64,000 nucleotides of DNA from Ectobius pallidus. Taxonomy: Eukaryota > Arthropoda > Insecta > Blattodea > Ectobiidae. Below the pieces are notes generated by a model that worked only from the letters and a program-made list of their open reading frames with translations, was not told where the DNA came from and searched no databases. How positions within the stretch are numbered: the stretch's first letter is position 1; every line of letters starts with the position of its first letter. The stretch is from positions 142,005,686 through 142,069,685 of the forward strand of contig CAXKWD010000005.1 of the NCBI GenBank assembly GCA_964059195.1, given 5' to 3'. Below are positions 23,020 to 34,076 of the stretch, piece by piece. A program made the translations under genes and the position numbers.

Positions 23020-23905
23020 GTGGACTTAATTCAGAAGATGCATTTCGACATGATTTTGGCATGTCGTCTTCAGTTCCTAATAAAACCAGAATATGAACGT
23101 AGTAGGAAATTAGAACAAATAATGGAAAGTATATGATATAACTATGTCATAGAAGATACTAACCTTGATAGTGCCGAACTGCTAAGCTGGTGAGTAAGCA
23201 CAATACTGGCATAGTCAACACGAAGGAAATGAGTTTATGGGGGATGAGTGCGTTCGTAAATGGTCTGAAATAACGGATTGTGTTCTATGTGGTTCTCATT
23301 TAATATTATATCTCGGTGCCTGTATATTTCTAACTGTTCTAGCTTATTTAATTTTAGTCCTTTATCTTGATTGTGAAGAATTTCCATAGTGTCATCAATA
23401 TTCAACAGCTGATGTTTTTCTTTTAATAAATGTTTTGCATATGGCGTTTTTTGTTTGTTAAGTTTGAAGTCCTGAGTGTGTTCTCGAAATCTAGCTTTGA
23501 ATTTTCTGAGTGTGTTCTCGAAATCTAGCTTTGAATTTTCGGTTCGTTTGGCCCATATAAACTCCATTATAATCGATGCATTTCAGTTTATAAACAGTAG
23601 GGCCTATTCCCATTGAATTTATAATTTGTATTATTCTGAGCATTGTAGAGTGTATCTTTTGGTCTATTATTAGTTTTGTAAGCCACTTTTAAGTTATGTT
23701 TAAAAATGTTTTAGTTAGTTTTTGTCCGTATAGTTGAAGGTAACATATTTGTCGTTGGTTTTCTTGTCATCATTCATAGGTGTTAAGCGATTTTTATGTT
23801 TCCCGTTGTGTATAGGCCTACGCCTTTTTTGTTTTTTAGTAATCGCAAAATTTTGTCCCTCTTATACCCATTGTTTTTACTTAAAGCTCATTGTACCGGT
23901 ACTGA
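23020..23905 (-). pseudogene. Penelope-like element remnant with GIY-YIG domain
   Basis: Minus-strand translation gives, over several frames, DDKYVTFNYT-like text near 23730, then LKVAYKTNNRPKDTLYNAQ, then KCIDYNGVYMGQTNRKF, then KARFREHTQDFKLNKQKTPY and HLLKEKHQLLNIDDTMEIL. The order (linker after the reverse transcriptase, then G-x-Y-x-GQT and RFREH of a GIY-YIG nuclease) is that of the C-terminus of Penelope-like elements. One frame is open over 23235-23567. A 34-bp tandem duplication (23473-23506 and 23507-23540) breaks the domain between the GQT and RFREH blocks and shifts frame. The reverse-transcriptase core is not seen. The 3' flank (23040-23075) holds a hammerhead-like motif. Confidence 0.75.
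23473..23540. repeat. 34-bp perfect tandem duplication inside the GIY-YIG remnant
   Basis: The unit starting TGAGTGTGTTCTCGAAATCT occurs twice back to back without a mismatch. Because 34 is not a multiple of three, it disables the reading frame. Confidence 0.95.
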
Positions 23906-23975
23906 CCATCAAACAGTGAAGGAATGTGATTTCATGTTAACAAATTTAGAAAAAGAAAAATTAACAAGAAAGTAT

Positions 23976-24184
23976 ACCACCATGGTGCAAGGGATGCGGC
24001 TTTTCTCACGCAGAGGGCCCGAGTTAGATTCCTCATCGGGACAAGTAACCTAGATGGGGATTCTCTCCGGATTTTTCGTCACCTGTAAGACGAATTTCGG
24101 GCAACTTTAAGCCTTTGTGGTTGTCATCTCATCGAAAAAGTGTGTCGTCCAAAAGTAATCCCGAAATTTCGCGGTCCTATAAAG
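23976..24184 (+). repeat. SINE family D, proximal half, split by a hAT element
   Basis: A-box-like CCATGGTGCAAGGGATGCGG, B-box region CCGAGTTAGATTCCTCATCG, then CACCTGTAAGACGAATTTCG and GCCTTTGTGGTTGTCATCTC, parallel to 13448-13640. The copy stops at 24184; its distal half resumes at 25699. Confidence 0.65.
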
Positions 24185-25698
24185 CAGGGGTTGCAAAACT
24201 TTTCGTAGAAGGGGTCCACATTAACCGCCAGAGAATGATCCGCGGGCCAAGACACAAAAGATCAAGATAGGAACAATGAACTCGCAGCACTAATGCACCA
24301 ATTCCTTTAAATACGTCACAAAACGTAAATAGGTAATTTGGGCGCGTTTTTCCGTCATAGTGTGCTTAAAACAGTATGTTATTGAACTTGCTTGACACTT
24401 CTCAGGTTGTTCAATAATCTTTTATACTTCAATATTGTTTTTAAAAGTGCGAGTCTCAATATACTGTATTTCTTTTGCTTTTTAATATCTTTTTTTGTGA
24501 TTAAGACGGATGTCCAAACTTTCATCTGGCAAAACAACCGGGTTGTTCTGAAGTCGCTAAGAAACTCTCCAATATAGGCCTAAATTAGCGAAGTGACGTT
24601 AAATAACGTTTGTTATTAACAGAGTGCCACATTGTGCCTTATTTCATTTAGGTTAATTCAGATACCTAGGTAAATAATAAAGAGTTTATAGAAAGTGCCA
24701 TACTTGAAGTTATGGTATGAATTTTAAATGTACAGTACGAGTACATATAATTATTAACAATTCTTAAATGATTAATACATTTAAATTCACTAAACTAGCC
24801 TTTAAATACAATAAATGCAATATACAGTAAACACTATGTTTTGAACATGCTACATTTTTACAGCCTTACCCTTTAACACTATACATTTGACCATTTTACG
24901 TAGAAAATTAATTATTGCTAATTCTTGCTAATATAAAATATGGAAATGATAAATTTAATAAAGAAATGCACAAACTACAAAGCTTAGGCTATGGTTGTAG
25001 GTTAGGCATTCCATCATTGTAACGGGTGTTACAGTTGGACACTTAAAAAGACATATTTTGAGAATAAAAGAACAGTTTATCAAATTTCAAATTGCTTACA
25101 AAAGATAACTTATTTTTTTGTGTACTATCATATATTATTTCCTGAAATAAAACTTTTCCCAGTGTTTGAAATGTCAAAAAAATAAAAATAAATAAAATAA
25201 AATAAAATGCTGTAACGGGTGTTACATAAGTGCAACCCTCTTGTTGAGGTAGATGGTGAAAAGCAATAAACCCTTGTGAGATGACAGCTAATAGAAACTT
25301 GGAAATTTTTTGCAGACTAAAGAAACTCGAGAAAACTAAACACGTAGTTTCTTGTTATTTAATGCGTTTATTTTTAACGTAACGGGTGTTACAGGAATTG
25401 TAACGGATGTTAAATAGTTCACGGAAAGCATTATAACTGAGAAAAATTGGCAAAATATTTATCAGATTTCAGGAGAAAGTAGACAAATCAAAGTAAAATA
25501 AGCATTAAATAGGGCCAAGAATGATATAATCGATTTCTTAAAAATTATTATGGAACTCCTTGAATTTTAATAGTTAGGGCTATTATTAAATGCACATCAC
25601 AATCATATTTCTAATATGTATTTGTTTAAGTTTGTAGGCGGGCCAAACAATAGCGCGAGCCGAATTAGGACCCCCGGGCCGTAGTTTGGCAAGCCCTG
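24185..25698. mobile_element. hAT-like element about 1.5 kb, inserted in a SINE
   Basis: Left end CAGGGGTTGCAAAACTTT; right end is the inverse of CAGGGCTTGCCAAACTA, followed by GGCCCGGGGG, typical of hAT termini. Flanks CTATAAAG and CTGTAGGC agree at 4 of 8 positions, with three further transitions. Insertion inside a family-D SINE is supported by SINE sequence on both sides. The interior lacks any transposase frame but has four copies of a GTAACGGGTGTTAC palindromic motif (see separate entry). Confidence 0.65.
25019..25413. repeat. Interspersed palindromic motif GTAACgggtGTTAC, four copies
   Basis: Copies at 25019, 25212, 25379 and a variant (GTAACGGATGTTA) at 25400. Each has 5-bp self-complementary arms; the first and third continue ACAG. 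All lie within the 1.5-kb hAT-like element. Confidence 0.75.
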
Positions 25699-25790
25699 CT
25701 GTAGGCCCGGTCGGTTGTGGGCTGCATAAACGTCCTTACAAAGGGAGATGTTAAACTAAGAGAAATCCCTTAATTAATGCATTCAAGGAT
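25699..25790 (+). repeat. SINE family D, distal half
   Basis: GGGCTGCATAAACGTCCTTA, then CAAAGGGAGATGTTAAACTA, aligns with 13703-13745 in the intact copy (AAGCTGCAAAACGTCCCTAC...GAGAGGTTAAACTA). Confidence 0.65.
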
Positions 25791-26349
25791 ATGTAAAACC
25801 CATGTAGTGTTAATGGTTCATTCAAAATAACTACAAGCAGTAAAATTATTTTGTGAAATGTAACGGAATATTGTTGCGTTGAAAGTGAAGCGTTTCGCTT
25901 GGAAGGGAACATGAACTAGACATTATGTTAACATTAATTTCCTCTGTAAGCGTTCCTACGAATTATACAACGTCGAAATGCTGTCTTCAGTATGCGTATA
26001 GGCCTATAGGGACGGATTAACTTCGTAGACTAACAAGACAGTGTGTGCATCCGAACGTTCACATTTTCATATTCTTTACAACATATTATTGTAGCTTCCT
26101 GTACATAGGATAAAAGCAAATGTAAGCAAGATGATATAAAACATTTTATGAGGCCTAATTGTCACAATTCCCTCTTTCATGAAATGCTTGGTGATTCAGT
26201 TACAGAAATATGCATGGCGTATGTCCAAATCAAGTAACGAATTTACTTTAAAATTGATACCACACACACAGGAGAACTCGACATATATTTATGCTATTCA
26301 CAAGCTGAGTTTTTAATTTGCCAGGTAACTTTATTTGTTTAACAATAAC

Positions 26350-26480
26350 GTTTCTCAAATATGCCTCTACCGAGTGGGATGCCTCAGACGCTGTGATTCG
26401 CCTTCGGGAAGTCCCGGTTTCAAACCCCATTGTCGGGCAATTTTACTTTGGTCTTTTCGTGATTTCATTAGTCGTAAAGG
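26350..26480 (+). repeat. tRNA-derived SINE-like head
   Basis: A-box-like CCGAGTGGGATGCCTCAGAC and B-box-like CCCGGTTTCAAACCCC, about 40 bp apart. No second copy was found in the window. Confidence 0.45.
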
Positions 26481-26723
26481 CAAATGCCGGATTGGATGTT
26501 TACTTGCCATCATTCAATGACGGTATTTCATTTTATAATATAGGCCTAATTACCAAAATTAAAAAAGTCAACATTATTAGAAGCCCTAACACATAAATAG
26601 AAAACGAACATACCTTAAAAGTTATACGACCTGCTGATGTAGCTACAGAACCTAACACGTGATATGACCTCGATGTTAGAACGTGCATAATTGAAATTTA
26701 AACAAATCAAGTAAACTGATAGA

Positions 26724-27357
26724 TAGACCTGGGATTTTAGGCTCTAAAAATAGTTTTAGGCACCTAAAATAGGCTTCTAAAACAAGTAAATAGGCTTTTA
26801 AAAGAGAAAATAGGTACTTAAAATGTGCTTTAAAAATGTGTGAATAGATAGAAAATATACTTTAAAATATTACAATATACACTTAAACTGTAACATGGTC
26901 TTTTTTCCTGCTAGAAACGTGTTATACCTATTCTTAACAGAATTAACTGCAAAATTAGGCATCAAGAACTATATTCACTTAAACCGATGTTCTTTCACTT
27001 GACACAGTAGTCCTTCCCCCTTCATCCCCCCCCCCATCAATCAGCATTGCTTTAGCGACAATTGTTTGGAATAATCAACTTTCTGTGAAAACCACCTCTG
27101 CTGTTCTGCTTTTCATAGAGGGATGTCCATTATGAGGTTGTAAAATTACAGAAGTTGAATTTTATTTTAAATGTACAAAATAGTCATTTTAGGCACTAAA
27201 ATAATAAAATGGGCTCCAAAGGTCCAAATGGGCATTTTAGGGCACTATAAAACTCTATAAATGTAAGTGATTTATCATGAAACATCCACATATTTAAAAA
27301 TTTTCATGTTATTTCGTAAGCAACAAAATAGGCATTAGCCTTAAAATCCCAGGTCTA
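26724..27357. mobile_element. hAT-type MITE, 634 bp, with 7/8 target duplication
   Basis: Left end TAGACCTGGGATTTTAGGC; right end is the inverse of TAGACCTGGGATTTTAAGGC. Flanks CTGATAGA (26716-26723) and CTGATAAA (27358-27365) match at 7 of 8. The subterminal regions on both sides are filled with AATAGG/AAATGGGC-type words (for example AATAGGCTTTTAAAAG on the left, AATGGGCATTTTAGG on the right). No ORF. Confidence 0.75.
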
Positions 27358-28015
27358 CTGATAAAACAGAGCACCAGATGGAAATGATATTTAATCGCAT
27401 ATAATCGAAAAGCACAAAACATAACACGTTTCTAACAATGATTTAACTTTTCCACTGTTTGCATCTATAAATTTTGTATACAGTATATAACTTATTCTAA
27501 GAAACAAAGTAGCTACGCACTTTTCTTTTTTGTAGCATTTAATTCACAAAATACCAGGTAGACTGGTGTACTGTACAATTGTCATGACCTTTTTAATACG
27601 GTATCTAAATGAAATTTTCTATCTGTTGTATTCTGTGCATGGTAGCGCACACATTATGCACTGCTGTGCACATTACATGTCAATTTGTGTTTTGAATATT
27701 TAATACGCCTATCCGATAGCAGAAGCGAAAAACTCGGTGAAAATTAAACTCATCAAGCATGAACCCAGCCCATCTAGTAAATTGGCTTCACACCATCCGT
27801 AGGATTATTAATCTGTATGCTAATGTACAAGAAAACAGTCTGGTATAGGTATGTGAATAGGACATTCCATGTCATAGCATCGCAAAAATAAAATAAAATA
27901 GACTCAGACTTTTTAACCCTATCATCATGCAGTTTATTTTGTAACAAAGTAGAAGACAGAACGTAGAGAGCACATTTTCACATCTATAGTGTGTAGGCCC
28001 TAATATATGCTCAAA

Positions 28016-28488
28016 TATTTTTTTTGCACTCCTTAGCTAGTAAGTGTTACTTACGAAAGTTGTTTACATGGATCGTAAGTTGACATTCCCACACAATCGT
28101 GTTGCTAAGGCCGTTGCGATGAGGTTAAATTACTTACGGTCCTTGCGCTACGTCATAATTCATTACGATACACTTCATAATACATGCCTTTATGAACAAT
28201 GCCCCCAGGACAAATATTCGGTTCCCATAACAACAAACACATGCGAATCACTTTCTGAAATAAGCATCTCTCTTCAAGAATGTATACACATAATATTTTC
28301 AGGTAATATCACAATTAATATAATTAAATTGATATAAGTAACCGTCGTGCAAAAAATAGCATGCAACACACGGGCCGTAAAGGCATTTACGGGTCTCGAA
28401 AACTTAAAAACCCTCGGCTGCGCCTCGGGTTTTCAATCTGTTTCCTCGACCCGTAAACGTGCCTTACGGCACTTGTATCGCAATATAC
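28016..28488 (+). mobile_element. Hairpin-ended dispersed element, copy 1
   Basis: About 470 bp from TTTTTGCACTCCTTAGCTAG to CACTTGTATCGCAATATAC, matching 57653-58124 on the opposite strand. The last 115 bp form an imperfect hairpin: GGCCGTAAAGGCATTTACGG pairs with CCGTAAACGTGCCTTACGGC around an apical AAAACCCTCGGCTGCGCCTC GGGTTTT. Upstream is a 97-codon frame (28044-28337) whose C-terminal part is nearly the same as that of copy 2. The element class is unknown to me. Confidence 0.7.
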
Positions 28489-28514
28489 AATTTCTACGAT
28501 AGTGTTTTTCATCT

Positions 28515-28640
28515 ATTTCCCGTTCATGTAACTTAGATGTAGATATCTCGTCCAGTAGTTCCTGTTTTGAGCGAAGCTCAAGGATATAGAATACGTCAGA
28601 ACAAAATATACGTGTACGAGATAATATATAGAATATTGTA
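28515..28640 (-). mobile_element. LINE 3'-UTR fragment (same family as 36969-38155)
   Basis: The reverse complement contains TTCTGACGTATTCTATATCC, TTGAGCTTCGCTCAAAACAG and GACGAGATATCTACATCTAA. It parallels 37928-38000 (TCTGACGTGTTCTATATCCT, TGAGCCCTGCTCAACACAGG, CGAGACATCTACATCTAC). Only UTR remains. Confidence 0.6.
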
Positions 28641-28999
28641 TTGTAACCTGAAAATATTCGTCCGTATGAAGGTATGAGTTATTAAAAATTCCTTGAAAGA
28701 TCTGTTGAAAGATTTGAATTTGATTTGAATACATAATATTTTAATGTTTACTGGAAGTTTATTGTTATCTGTATTGGAAAATACAAGACCCAGACCATAA
28801 TCTTGAAATCTGATCCTTCAGTTTAAATTAAATTATCCTTAACTTTCTTCTGCTATTTCTCCTCCATGTCATTATCCTTTTTCTTGTTATAGGCATATGA
28901 CCTGTTCACTATTTTGGGTCAACTACTAATAAATCTTCAGCATAACTTGGGTCCGAATCACACGATTTGCTCCTTCATCTGTCAGAATACGTTGGTTGG

Positions 29000-29150
29000 T
29001 TACATGATTATTTAAATAGGGATACACTGCAACTTAGGCCTTGACCACCACCGGTGTGCCGGAATTTTGTCCCGCAGGCGTTCTTTTCTGTGCCTACAAA
29101 TCTACAGACATGGACCTGTCACATTCATGCACACATAACCACATATGCAC
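29000..29150 (-). repeat. SINE family B, headless fragment
   Basis: CACTGCAACTTAGGCCTTGA, then GGTGTGCCGGAATTTTGTCC, then GACATGGACCTGTCACATTC, matches the body of the copy at 45870-46100. The tRNA-like head is missing. Confidence 0.65.
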
Positions 29151-29154
29151 AAAA

Positions 29155-29560
29155 TGGGCAATGTAGATATATTTAATAGGCCTACCAACAATAAGCGGTT
29201 TAAAGATATATGTTATCAAAATTTAAAAACTTTAAAATAGTAATAATTATTAAAAAAGTGATAATTAAAATATGCTCCATGTAATTTTCTTGATTTAAGT
29301 CTTTCGTTTCCTCCAAAACTATTATATTACTTATATTTTGATCTGATCCCTTCATTGTGTAATTTTCATATTGTATGTGTTTCCTGTATCTTTTTTTTTC
29401 TGTATTTTTTAAGTTGTAGTATTGGTTTAAATATTTTTAGTATTACATTAAACATAATAATAGTGTTGTAAAACTGGTGGAATTAGTATAAGAGAATATT
29501 GTAATTGGGTAATGAGTCTGTTATATTCTCAACATAATAAATAAATGTACATAGCCACTA
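29155..29560 (+). mobile_element. Non-LTR retrotransposon 3' end (family F)
   Basis: The last codons (CCAACAATAAGCGGTTTAAA) and the UTR correspond to 5035-5420: TCCTCCAAAACTATTATATT, then TGTGTAATTTTCATATTGTA, then GAGAATATTGTAATTGGGTA, ending in AATAAATAAATG. It starts directly after the SINE fragment. Confidence 0.75.
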
Positions 29561-30214
29561 GCTACTCAGGTCGACTCTTATCAGAAGAAATGAAGGCACG
29601 ATCACTCATTCAAATTGTTGCCGAACAAATGGTAGGCCTACATAACCCGAATAGATTGAAAGTACTGTAATATAAACTTAGTGCAGATTCTCTTACTTTA
29701 TTATAGGGGGAAACTCTTTTAAGTCTGTCAGTGTCACTCTTTAACAGCAATTGTCGTGAATTAGACCACGCTTGTGTTTGAGTTTATTAGAAATGAAGCT
29801 GCCACGAAGTGACACGAAATTCAATAGAAACTGAAACAATGTCACATGGAAGGATACGAAATTACGAAGGCCTCAGGTGTCTCGCTGCCATCCAAGAGTA
29901 ATAAAAACTCACCACTGAGTACAGTTTTTATGATGGTACGGTGTTTTGAGGGCTTAAACGTTGCATCCTAACAGCATTTACATGTAGTTCTACTTTTACT
30001 TTTATTTATTTATTTATTTCAGTGTTGTGTTAATAACCATTCATCAAATGAGTTCAGTACACCACCTAAGGTAGCGGGACAGTTTGATGTCCATCTCGGT
30101 AGGTAGATTTTTAGTTCTCTCACACGTACTTTTAGAGTAGGATTTTGCTGATTTTAACTTTATTTTATTTTGAATTAAATAGGACGTCTTTTGCATTTAA
30201 TTTAATTATATCTA

Positions 30215-30740
30215 CTTCTAGTAAAAAAATTTTAGCCTTTAAAGGAAAACTCATCATCCTGCCGGTTGTATTATATGGATGTGAGACATGGTCGCTTAAT
30301 CTTCGAAAGGAACATAATTTGAGAGTTCAAAAAGAGGGTGCTTAGGAAAATATTTCGGCCTAAGAGAGATGAAAATAGGGACTGGAGACAACTGCATAAC
30401 GATGAGTTTCATAACCGGATAAAGTAAGGGTAATTAAATCACGGAGGATGAAATGGGCTGGACATGTTGCACGCACGGGGGAGGAAAGACCTATCTAAAA
30501 AATATTGACGGGGAAACCCGAAGGGAAAAAGCCACTCGGAAGACCTAGACGTTGGTGGGAGGACTATATTAGGATAGATTTAAGGGATATCAGATTAGCG
30601 AGGAATGGTTGGGTGGAGTTAGCACAGAATAGGGTTGAATGGCGGGCTCAGGTAAGCGCGGCAATAAACCTTTCCATAAAGTAGATAATATTCCTTTGGC
30701 TTTTTAGGAATTGTCTATTGCCATTGAGTAAGTGGGTAAG
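30215..30740 (+). pseudogene. Non-LTR ORF2 C-terminus (family A), copy 1
   Basis: Translation gives IILPVVLYGCETWSLNLRKE then HNLRV. After frame breaks come KWAGHVAR-like text and GRPRRWWEDYIRIDLRDI-like text, then a C-terminal AQNRVEWRAQ. These are hallmark words of a very common arthropod non-LTR reverse transcriptase C-terminus. At least two frameshifts and internal stops are present. The 3' UTR (GGAATTGTCTATTGCCATTG) matches 19845-19950 and 33240-33315. The 5' part of the element is absent. Confidence 0.75.
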
Positions 30741-31922
30741 TAAAGGAAAACTCCCTTTGAGAATAAAGATAAAAATAAATAATTAGCCTACTAATTTAAA
30801 GCTTTTTTTAAAGTTTTACTAGTTGCAATATTTTATGAGACTACGAAATGCTAATGTTGAACAGTTCACGTTAGTTGAATATGTAGTTGTATCAGAATAA
30901 AATTAGATAAAATATATAGCCTAGTAGAACTTGCCTTATCAACGAAGCTCAAGGCCCTTTGCCAATTATGGATGTAATTAATTTCCACAATGCAATGATA
31001 TAAAATTTGAAGAGTGGTTACAAACTTGTATTTATGCTCATATTTTCCTTCTTCTAAAATTGTATCCTTCTATTATTATAGCTGCAGGTTATGTTGTCTT
31101 TCGTTTTGTCTCTATTCAGCTCATTCTTAGTAGTCGATTTTCCAGCTGCGTGTTATAAATTTTCATTTATTCTGAATTCCGTTTGTATCAATATTTCCCA
31201 TCTGAACGTGTCACATGAGTACTTGATCTTGTGTCTACAGTCTACCAACGAAAGACATGTTTCTTATAGGCTATTTTCATTTCGAATTTATATCTGGGCT
31301 CATTTTCCAGCATGAATTTTTACTTATCCATCACCCCTACTGTTTTCTCGGCATTCTTTTCCATAACCGTAAGCCGTTGTAATATAGACGGTGAACTTCA
31401 ATAGTGGCAACACACCTATAAAACCCGGGCAAATTACAGGAAGTTCAAATCGCTTTTGTTAGATATTGATTGGATATCCAAAAAATTGAAGCGCTCTATA
31501 CTATGAATGCCTTCACAATAAGCAGAAGAAAACGAGATGGCTCCATTAGCTGGCCTGAATTGAATGTTTGGAAACAACGTTAATTGATCCTAAGAAAACA
31601 AGACACCTTAAACAATTCTTGACTCACAATAATAATAAAATATGTAATACCAAGAATGAACTTCTGCCAGATGGAAGCGAAGAAAAAGAGACAGGCATTC
31701 TCTGTATGGAAACACAAATTCCTCTAAAGCCTCTGTAGGTAAGTCTAAAATCCTATTAGCCGATGGAATTGTTATCAGTATCTCTGTGACAACAATGTCA
31801 TTTTAGGGCGGCAAATGGAAAATTTTCTTAAATGGAATATTCGTCCCTACTAGCATATGATACCAATCTCTGAAGAAACTGGCACTTGAAGAATTAGTGG
31901 GAAAAGCCTAACACTTCTTTAA

Positions 31923-32545
31923 CCCTCCGTTGCTCGTATGGGTGACATTCGTCATCCGCCCGAGCCCCACTGCTACAGTCGGAATCGAAGTAAATTCCTC
32001 TATTTCTTTTCTACATTCAATCCAGCTTTTAGTGGTCGTGTTTTTTAGATCTATTTATATTTTATTTCATTTTGTGGAAGAAATGTAAAAAGATAAAAGA
32101 ACTTAGGAGAGAATTTAGCAGAAGTCCGGATGTATGGATGAAATGGTTCCATGAGTCGAGTAATGGGGATCCTGACAGTAATGTTGCTGTTTCCGAGAAT
32201 GAAGATTGTGTAGCCTATATGAAAGCATTCATGATTGAGGAAAAGAACAAGAAGTGTCCGTAAATGATGAATTGGAATTACAGGAAGAAGTAATTCAAGA
32301 TTTCTTTTTCGGGGAAAGATGGAACAACTGTCCTACCAATGTTAGAACGAGATCTTGTAATGATATTGCACATGGTCCTAAAAATTACGCCTGTGTAACA
32401 GAGACAGAAGTAGAATTCTGAAGTTATACTAGAATTAAAATATATTACTCCACTTACCGATTAAACCATCTAAATTTATCATTTATGTTGTGGATGACAC
32501 CTATCATCCTCAAGAGTCAGGCTTTATCGCACGAGGAACGGAGGG
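31923..32545. mobile_element. piggyBac-type MITE with TTAA target duplication
   Basis: The left end CCCTCCGTTGCTCGT and the inverse of the right end CCCTCCGTTCCTCGT agree at 14 of 15 positions. Both are bordered by TTAA (31919-31922 and 32546-32549). TTAA plus CCCT ends is the piggyBac signature. Just inside each end is a second inverted block (GGGTGACATTCGTCATCC and GGATGACACCTATCATCC). A 63-codon frame (32072-32263) is acidic/basic and not recognisable as transposase. At 623 bp it is non-autonomous. Confidence 0.85.
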
Positions 32546-32719
32546 TTAAAATCTATAATAGACTATGATTGTTGAGAAACTTAGAATTTCAATGCTTTTG
32601 TACGTGGTATCTCTTGTTTCGGTTGGGATTCACTTTCTAGTACAATAGTTATTAATTTAAAGTAAATGTATTAAATTCAAATAGGCCTATCTTGGAGCAA
32701 TTATTACAGATACAAATAA

Positions 32720-33315
32720 TATTAAGGTAGAAGTTAAGAGTCGACTAAAATAAGGAAATGCTTGTTTTATGCAGTTCAGAAACTCTTATCTTCTTGGCTT
32801 CTATTCAGAAATCTAAAAATAAAAATTTATAAGACTATTATCCTGCCGGTTGTATTATATGGAGGTGAGACTTGGTCTCTTGCTCTTCGGGAAGAACATA
32901 ATCTGAGAGTGTTCGAAAACAGGGTGCTTAGGAAAATATTTGGGCATATGAGAGATGAAAATGGGGACTGGAGAAAACTGAAAAGCGGTGCACTCTTCAC
33001 CGGATATAGTAAGTGTATTTAAATCACGGAGGATAAAATGGGCTGGACATGTTGTGCGCATGGGTGAGGAAAGACATATCTCAAAAGTAATGACTGGGAG
33101 ACCCGAAGGGAAAAGACCACTAGGAAAACCTAGACGTAGGTGGGAGGACAGTATTAGGATAGATTTAAGGGAAGTAGGACTTGAGAGGGATGATTGGATG
33201 GATTTAGCACAGAATAGGGTTCAATGGCGGGCTCAGGTAAGTGTGGCAATGAACCTTCGGGTTCTATAAAATAGATAATAGCTTGATGAGGAATTGTCTA
33301 TTGCCAAGTAAATAA
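32720..33315 (+). pseudogene. Non-LTR ORF2 C-terminus (family A), copy 2, better preserved
   Basis: Frame 1 (to about 33020) reads KIYKTIILPVVLYGGETWSL, then EEHNLRVFENRVLRKIFGHM, then RDENGDWRKL. Frame 2 (32988-33269) carries on with SSPDIVSVFKSRRIKWAGHV, then GRPEGKRPLGKPRRRWEDSI, then AQNRVQWRAQVSVAMNLRVL and a stop. A frameshift near 32990 separates the two; otherwise the C-terminus is complete. The 3' UTR ends GGAATTGTCTATTGCCAAGT. It lies 0.2 kb from the piggyBac MITE and 2.5 kb from copy 1. Confidence 0.85.
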
Positions 33316-34042
33316 GTACTAACATGGTACAATTCTACTCCTATCTTGATGTTATCAAATCACGCAGCATAATGAACATGTAATTCGCCAAATCATATCT
33401 CGTCTGAGCTCTCTATTACTTTCTATTACCATCTAAGATGTTAGTGAAGCAGATATTAAGTTAACGAACTTTACTATGTCATTGGAAGTAGAAAGCGATA
33501 AACCTAGAATAATATTGTTTGGGCGAGTGGGCTGAGGTATTGTTTTAGAAAAATGGCTGAATGAAGAAGGGTGGAGTACCTCACAATGTTTATTGTGAGT
33601 GCGAACGATCTGTCCTGCCCCCTCAAGTGCAGTTAACATAACCAATCTTAAAGTTATCCAGGTGTAATGGTGAACTATACAACTAACACTTCGTGGCTAA
33701 CTGTTAGCATAACATGCCTGAAATCTTTTGGAATACAGTACAATACTTTCACGCGAACAAGTCGTACATACATCGTAGGTGTTGTAAGAACAGGTTTTGT
33801 CCTTTATAAACAAAGACCTCAGAAAACACAATAATTAATTTTCATTCCAATGATGTTGTGGATAATCATTTGAGAGGAATGTGTGATACTACTCTGACTA
33901 ATTTTACCATAAACTCGGGGTTACCAGATGTCCCTATTTTACCGGGAAAGTCCCAATTTTGAGCAAACTATCCCAGTGTTCCGAGAATATTTTTCGGAAC
34001 ACCTAGATCTCCAGTTTGTTTTTATTATTTTTTTATAGGAAT

Positions 34043-34045
<3 letters not shown>

Positions 34046-34075
<30 letters not shown>
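34046..34075. repeat. (TA)n microsatellite
   Basis: About 15 TA units immediately before a SINE head; a shorter TATATATATA follows the SINE at about 34348-34360. Confidence 0.9.

Positions 34076-34076
<1 letters not shown>

Noticed and set aside
33925..34020. GGGTTACCAGATGTCCCTA... as a hAT terminus
   Set aside because: The motif looks like a known arthropod repeat start, but no matching inverse end or 8-bp duplication was found nearby.
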